A stretch of 64,000 nt of DNA from JBGMEA01 sp963674555. Its GTDB lineage: Bacteria; Bacillota; Clostridia; Eubacteriales; Anaerofustaceae. Shown here one piece after another: positions 60,265 through 64,000 of the stretch; position 1 is the first letter of the stretch; each line of letters starts with the position of its first letter. The notes below the pieces were generated by a model. The model saw nothing but the letters and a program-made list of their open reading frames with translations, made no database searches and had not been told where the DNA came from. A program made the translations under genes and the position numbers. The DNA lies in assembly GCA_963674555.1 (NCBI GenBank), contig OY771429.1, forward strand, positions 1,674,001-1,738,000, read 5' to 3'.

Positions 60265-60460
60265 TTGACAGTTTCTTTTTCGATTGTTATAATTGTCGCA
60301 TGATAAAAAAATATTTATGGATAGGCGATTGCCACGAAAGAATTATTTATTAGCAAAAGTGAGGAAATTCTATAAGATATAGGAACTGTACACAAGTTTT
60401 TATATATAGATTCGGATCAATATTTTTTTTATCAAAAGCAATTATGAAAGGGTTTAATCT
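60265..60460 (+). promoter_or_regulatory. promoter and long conserved leader of transporter copy 3
   Basis: TTGACA (60265-60270), 17-base spacer, TATAAT (60288-60293). The block GATATAGGAACTGTACACAAG starts at 60376, with GTAC in place of the GTGC of the other leaders, and the end is GAAAGGGTTTAATCT. The AT-hairpin of copies 1 and 2 is degraded here (GAATTATTT ... AAATTC). I see nothing in 60067-60264 beyond AT-rich sequence. Confidence 0.62.
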
Positions 60461-61867
60461 ATGGAAAAAAGAAAAATAACCACAAAAGAGATCTGGACAT
60501 TTTCAGCGCATTCGTTATTGATGTATTTTGGTATTATGCCTCCGTTGATGTTCTTAAACGCATTCTTGACAGAACAATTATTACTTCCTGCGGCATTCGT
60601 TGCGTCGTTCTTATTGTTCGCGCGTTTAGTTGACTTCGTGATCGGCGTTTCTGCCGGCAGTATCATTCAGAAAACTAATCTAAAATGGGGTAGATATCGC
60701 TCTTGGTTCGTTCTCGGTAGATTCACATACATCGTTGGATTGTTAATGCAATTCACGTATTCCGTGGCTCTTCCAAACGCGGCAAAAGCTGCTATCGTAA
60801 TCGTCGGATATATCCTCATGCACGGTACGATGGACTTCGTTTCTCCTGCTTTGTACGGTATGATCGGCGTAATGTCGGGAACTGACCTTGAAGCAAGAAA
60901 CAAACTTACTTTCGCCTCTGTTAGAGCCGGTTCGGTAGGGAATATCCTTTATTCTCTTACCTTTGTACCGATACTCACATTCTTTAGCGGAACTGCATTA
61001 GGTGCAGGTTGGGCTTATACGGTAACGCTCATTATCGGTGCATCGATCATGATCCTTGGTATGACGATCACCAGTAACACAGCGAAACCTTATGATGTTC
61101 AGAGAGTAGCCGCAGAAGGCGCTCCGGCACCTCCGAAAATTACTTTAGGCGATATGGCTAAATCGGTTGTTAGTAACGGCCAATTATTGGTTCTGTTTAT
61201 GGCTCAAACTTTCGCTAGTATCGGCGGACAAGTACTTCAAGCATTAATGGTTTATTATTTCTTATTCATCTTAGGAAATATGGCGCTGTTGACGATCGCT
61301 TTGACAGTATCCACCATGTTCGGTGTTGTAGGAGCTATCGTCGGTCCTATGGTCGGCGTTAGAATCGGTAAAAAATGGGCGATGGTTATCGGTATGGCAC
61401 TCTCTGCAGTTGGCATGGGCCTAATCGCTATGTTTGCTGATTTAGGTTTATGGTACTACATCGGATTTTCATGTTTCAACGCTTTAGCTTTGGCGTTCTA
61501 CAGAGGATTCGGACAACAATATTGGCTTGACTGCGGTGAGTATGGATATTGGAAATCAGGTAAAGACAACCGTCCGGTTGCTCTTGCGCTCGGTAATGTA
61601 CCGATCAAACTTGGTTTCATGTTCGGTGGATCTATCGGTATGTACGCTCTTGCGCTTATCGGTTATACACCCGGTATGGTTATAACACCTGAATTCTCAT
61701 CTGCATTCATGATCATACTCGGTGCTGTTCCTGCTGCGTTCTACGTAGTAGCAACCATCATCATGGCTGTTGGCTATAAGATCACTGAATCTGACATAGC
61801 TAAATACACCGAAGAAAATGAAAAACGTGACATGGATATGTTGGAACAAACAGCTAAACACGTTTAA
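60461..61867 (+). CDS. GPH/MelB-type MFS transporter, copy 3
   Basis: 468 residues, 12 membrane helices, closest to copy 2. Differences cluster in the helix 6-7 loop (AAEGAPAPPKITLGD, VVSNGQLLVLFMAQTFASIGG against IGQNKQLLILFVSQTFAMVGG) and near LDCGEYGYWKSGKDNRPVALA, places that in MelB lie near the substrate path, so the copies may differ in substrate. ARLVDFVIGVSAGS again lacks the second helix-2 Asp. Separate promoter and terminator. Confidence 0.88.
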   Translation: MEKRKITTKEIWTFSAHSLLMYFGIMPPLMFLNAFLTEQLLLPAAFVASFLLFARLVDFVIGVSAGSIIQKTNLKWGRYRSWFVLGRFTYIVGLLMQFTYSVALPNAAKAAIVIVGYILMHGTMDFVSPALYGMIGVMSGTDLEARNKLTFASVRAGSVGNILYSLTFVPILTFFSGTALGAGWAYTVTLIIGASIMILGMTITSNTAKPYDVQRVAAEGAPAPPKITLGDMAKSVVSNGQLLVLFMAQTFASIGGQVLQALMVYYFLFILGNMALLTIALTVSTMFGVVGAIVGPMVGVRIGKKWAMVIGMALSAVGMGLIAMFADLGLWYYIGFSCFNALALAFYRGFGQQYWLDCGEYGYWKSGKDNRPVALALGNVPIKLGFMFGGSIGMYALALIGYTPGMVITPEFSSAFMIILGAVPAAFYVVATIIMAVGYKITESDIAKYTEENEKRDMDMLEQTAKHV

Positions 61868-61920
61868 TCAAATGATTTAATTGATTCGAATATAATACAA
61901 AAAATCATGTGTAAATATTT

Positions 61921-61950
61921 GAAGGGTTCATTATGAACCCTTCTTTATTT
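61921..61950 (+). terminator. terminator of transporter copy 3
   Basis: GAAGGGTTC (61921-61929), ATTAT loop, GAACCCTTC (61935-61943), TTTATTTTTTT. Confidence 0.93.
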
Positions 61951-61974
61951 TTTTGATTTGTGAGAACATAAACA

Positions 61975-61999
61975 AAGACGCTCTATTATAAAGCGTCTT
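61975..61999 (-). terminator. terminator of ppnP
   Basis: AAGACGCT (61975-61982) and AGCGTCTT (61992-61999) form an 8-bp stem 26 bases after the ppnP stop on the minus strand, followed there by TGTTTATG, a weak T-tract. Confidence 0.6.
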
Positions 62000-62025
62000 A
62001 GATTTATATTTTGATCCAATACTTT

Positions 62026-62343
62026 TTATTCTTTGATGTAGGAACAACAGTAGTCCGTTACTTCCTTGACGGAGATTTTAAATTCGCTGTTTGCGGGCAC
62101 CTCAAATATTTGTCCGGCCTCAAACGTTTCCCACTCTTCACTTCCCGGTAGCAAAACAGCAGATTTGCCGGCAAGTATTTCCATTTGTTCTTTGTCCGCT
62201 GTCCCGAAGCTGTATTCTCCGGGCAATATAATCCCGAGTGTTTTTTTTGTACCGTCCTCAAAAAGGACTGTACGGCTCGTGACTTTGCCGTCGTAATATA
62301 CATTGGCTTTTTTTACAACGGTCACGTTTTTAAATTCATCCAT
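62026..62343 (-). CDS. ppnP: pyrimidine/purine nucleoside phosphorylase (DUF1255, PpnP)
   Basis: 105 residues, the full length of this small cupin family. ANVYYDGKVTSRTVLFEDGTKKTLG, ILPGEYSFGT, WETFEAGQIFEVPANSEFKI and VTDYCCSYI are its conserved segments. Phosphorolyses several nucleosides in the cytoplasm. AAGGAGATATT precedes the ATG. Upstream neighbour on the same strand is the TetR gene, 54 bases away. Confidence 0.94.
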   Translation of the reverse strand: MDEFKNVTVVKKANVYYDGKVTSRTVLFEDGTKKTLGIILPGEYSFGTADKEQMEILAGKSAVLLPGSEEWETFEAGQIFEVPANSEFKISVKEVTDYCCSYIKE

Positions 62344-62397
62344 ATTAATATCTCCTTGAAGTTTATTGTACTTGAATATACCGTAATTTTCATATTT

Positions 62398-62970
62398 TTA
62401 TTGTATCAGTTTCTTAACAAAATTTCGCACGTTCTGTTCCAAATAGTCCGCATCGTAGATATCCTTACCCGTAAATTCATCGAGCATATGTGGGTAAGTC
62501 GAAAAGAAAGGGAAGAACCATGATGTCAGTAAAAACACGATCTCGTTGCTTTCCTGCTCGGAATAGTTTGATTTTCTCTTGATCTCGCTCGCAAGTTTGC
62601 GCAAAAATGCAAGAAATATTTCATTTTCTCCGTTTTGTTCCGCTTGATTTTGCGCTATCTGTACCATATGCGCTTTCCCGAGGTTTTTGTAAACGACCGA
62701 ACTTTTTGCGAAGAAGAACATGATCTCGCTCAATTGATCTTCCAATGGCATCGGCTCGGTATAAGCAAAATCATCCCAACGAAATGCGTTTTCCAATGTG
62801 ATCTGCATCACTTGTTTGATCAAAGCGTCTTTGCTTCTAAAATAGTAGCTGATCGCAGCGCTGTTTACGGCCGCCTCTTCGCTGATCTTTCGTATCGTCA
62901 CATGGTCTAAGCCGTATTTTTCGATACAAACGATCGTCGCTTCTATGATATTTTGTGTCGTTTCATTCAT
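62398..62970 (-). CDS. TetR family transcriptional regulator
   Basis: 190 residues from ATG 62970 (CAGGAGTGG upstream). Helix-turn-helix: NIIEATIVCIEKYGLDHVTIRKISEEAAVNSAAISYYFRSKDALI (about residues 7-50), a standard TetR_N domain, then a ligand-binding helical domain. Divergent from the SDR gene; both promoters are arms of one large palindrome, so it should repress itself and the SDR pair. Ligand unknown. Confidence 0.93.
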   Translation of the reverse strand: MNETTQNIIEATIVCIEKYGLDHVTIRKISEEAAVNSAAISYYFRSKDALIKQVMQITLENAFRWDDFAYTEPMPLEDQLSEIMFFFAKSSVVYKNLGKAHMVQIAQNQAEQNGENEIFLAFLRKLASEIKRKSNYSEQESNEIVFLLTSWFFPFFSTYPHMLDEFTGKDIYDADYLEQNVRNFVKKLIQ

Positions 62971-62993
62971 CGTTTTCCACTCCTGATGCGAGA

Positions 62994-63085
62994 AGTATAG
63001 CATATCTGTCGAACAGTGTCAATCAAATAATTTAATCATATGATTTAATCAAATGATTGACATAAGATTTTCCCTATGCTATACT
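62994..63085. promoter_or_regulatory. mirror-image divergent promoters over a 46-bp palindrome
   Basis: Plus: TTGACA 63057-63062, 17 bases, TATACT 63080-63085. Minus: TTGACA 63022-63017, 17 bases, TATACT 62999-62994. Both -35 boxes are the outer arms (TGTCAATCA / TGATTGACA) of an imperfect palindrome 63017-63062 centred at 63039.5, whose centre is AATCATATGATT. A TetR dimer pair bound here would block both promoters. Confidence 0.85.
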
Positions 63086-63117
63086 GTGCGTGAACCGATA
63101 AAACAGGAGGTTTGAAG

Positions 63118-63927
63118 ATGTATATGATAACAGGCGCGTCCGGCGGTTTAGGCAAAGCATTCTGTTTTGCTTGCGCGAAGCGCGGTATCGATCTATTTTT
63201 AACGGATCGTGATGCGGATAAATTGGAAAAACTGAAAACTTGCTTAAATAAACTTTACGATATCCGTGTAGAGACTTATGTATGCGATCTTTCAAGCGAA
63301 GAAGAGCGAGATCGTTTTTACAACTATATTCAAAACGGAGGTTATGCTTTCACAGGCCTTTTAAATATCGCGGGAGGCGATGTTGAAGGAGCATTCGATG
63401 AAAGAGATCTGAAAGAAATGCGCGCGAACATGCAAGTCAATATGCTTAGTGTTGTTGAAAATATGCGTATGATCTTATCGCACCGAGAAGATCCGAACGA
63501 GCCGTTCACGATCATCAATGTATCAAGCCTCGCGGCATTCCAACCCATGCCTTATAAAGCGTTGTATGCTGCTTCAAAACGCTTTATGTTACAGCTTTCA
63601 CTTGCTTTAAGAGAAGAATTGAAAGACCGATCCGTATCGATAACGACATTATGTCCCGCAGGGATGCCGACCAATAAAGAGAGCGTTGAAGGTATCCGCG
63701 TGCAAGGGTTTGCGGGTCGTATCACGACAAGAAATGTGGGCGATGTCGCGGAATTGACGCTAAAAAAAGCCTTAAGGAAACGAGCGATCGTTATTCCCGG
63801 AGGTATTAATCGCTTTGTAAAAACGGTGTCGAGCGCGGTTTCTCCGATCTGGGTATCGCGTATCGTTAAAAAAAGGTGGCAACCGGATTCGGATTCTTCG
63901 GTTGTATATATAGGAGAAGAAACATGA
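63118..63927 (+). CDS. short-chain dehydrogenase/reductase
   Basis: 269 residues from ATG 63118, seven bases after AGGAGG. Classical SDR: TGASGGLGKAF near the N-terminus, LLNIAGG, INVSSLAAF and the catalytic Tyr-x3-Lys in YAASKRF. The C-terminal 35 residues are basic and partly hydrophobic (NRFVKTVSSAVSPIWVSRIVKKRW), perhaps for membrane contact. Substrate unknown. Ends in ATGA overlap with a second SDR gene. Confidence 0.93.
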   Translation: MYMITGASGGLGKAFCFACAKRGIDLFLTDRDADKLEKLKTCLNKLYDIRVETYVCDLSSEEERDRFYNYIQNGGYAFTGLLNIAGGDVEGAFDERDLKEMRANMQVNMLSVVENMRMILSHREDPNEPFTIINVSSLAAFQPMPYKALYAASKRFMLQLSLALREELKDRSVSITTLCPAGMPTNKESVEGIRVQGFAGRITTRNVGDVAELTLKKALRKRAIVIPGGINRFVKTVSSAVSPIWVSRIVKKRWQPDSDSSVVYIGEET

Positions 63928-64000
63928 AAACAATGGTCATAACAGGCGCGGCTTCGGGAGTCGGATTCGAGACTTTAAAGATGTTGTCGGTGGATGAAAT
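63924..64000 (+). CDS. second SDR oxidoreductase, 5' end only
   Basis: ATG 63924 overlaps the stop of the previous gene and opens a frame to the window edge: MKTMVITGAASGVGFETLKM, with the TGAASGVG dinucleotide motif of SDR enzymes. AGGAGAAGAAAC precedes it. About 25 codons are visible. Confidence 0.85.
   Translation, partial: MKTMVITGAASGVGFETLKMLSVDE

Noticed and set aside
56630..60400. Six- to seven-codon mini-frames ending in ATA-TAG in the three transporter leaders
   Set aside because: They coincide with the conserved GATATAG block, have no ribosome site, and the start codon differs between copies; more simply explained by the conserved RNA motif.

Overview
The window reads as a chromosome segment of an anaerobic low-to-middle GC Bacillota, most likely a clostridial lineage. 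This rests on T-box control of the ilv-leu genes, an agr-type peptide locus, paired MinD/Mrp-ferredoxin ATPases with NifX-like proteins, PgpH, YbeY, an undecaprenol/diacylglycerol kinase and AGGAGG-type ribosome sites. No rRNA, tRNA, IS element or CRISPR array was recognised, so genus is not called.

Layout. 1-5.3 kb: PadR/DUF2812 pair (cut by the edge), then an Orp/NifX-type iron-sulfur cluster (three NifX-like proteins, DUF5320, DUF134, two ferredoxin-fused MinD ATPases) and a gene broken by one stop codon. 5.5-10.7 kb: conserved phoH-pgpH-ybeY-dgkA-cdd-era string. 10.8-13.2 kb: AT-rich RloA/RloB-like two-gene cassette (probable phage defence) wedged before tgt-yajC. 14.8-20 kb: NfeD-like protein and GH13 plus GH3 glucosidases that share an unusual accessory module. 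20-28.5 kb, all minus strand: an agr-type operon (DUF5317, two kinase-less sensor-like membrane proteins, AgrB, AgrD) flanked by three c-di-GMP proteins. 28.7-40.2 kb: ilvBNCD-leuA-cimA-leuCDB behind a T-box. 40.2-48.4 kb: tyrA-aroB-aroA-aroC-aroK/E-aroF-pheA, behind a Tyr/Phe-rich leader peptide and terminator. 48.4-56.5 kb: flavodoxin, ABC-2 exporter, GNAT, PadR with a membrane ferredoxin, nadABC. 56.5-62 kb: three tandem copies of a GPH/MelB-like transporter gene, each with its own promoter, conserved long leader and terminator. 62-64 kb: PpnP and a TetR/SDR divergon cut by the window end.

How the parts work together. The two large biosynthetic operons are controlled by different RNA mechanisms: tRNA-sensing T-box (candidate Leu specifier) for branched-chain amino acids, and what looks like ribosome-mediated attenuation by a 40-codon leader peptide for aromatic amino acids, which is unusual for Bacillota. 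LeuA and CimA share LeuCDB, so the operon can supply leucine and a threonine-independent isoleucine precursor. The agr operon has signal-making genes but no AgrC/AgrA; its receptor may be elsewhere, or the two sensor-like membrane proteins may take part. Best candidates for undescribed biology are the Tyr/Phe leader peptide, the kinase-less agr operon beside c-di-GMP genes, the conserved transporter leader RNA and the RloB protein with an inserted helical domain.
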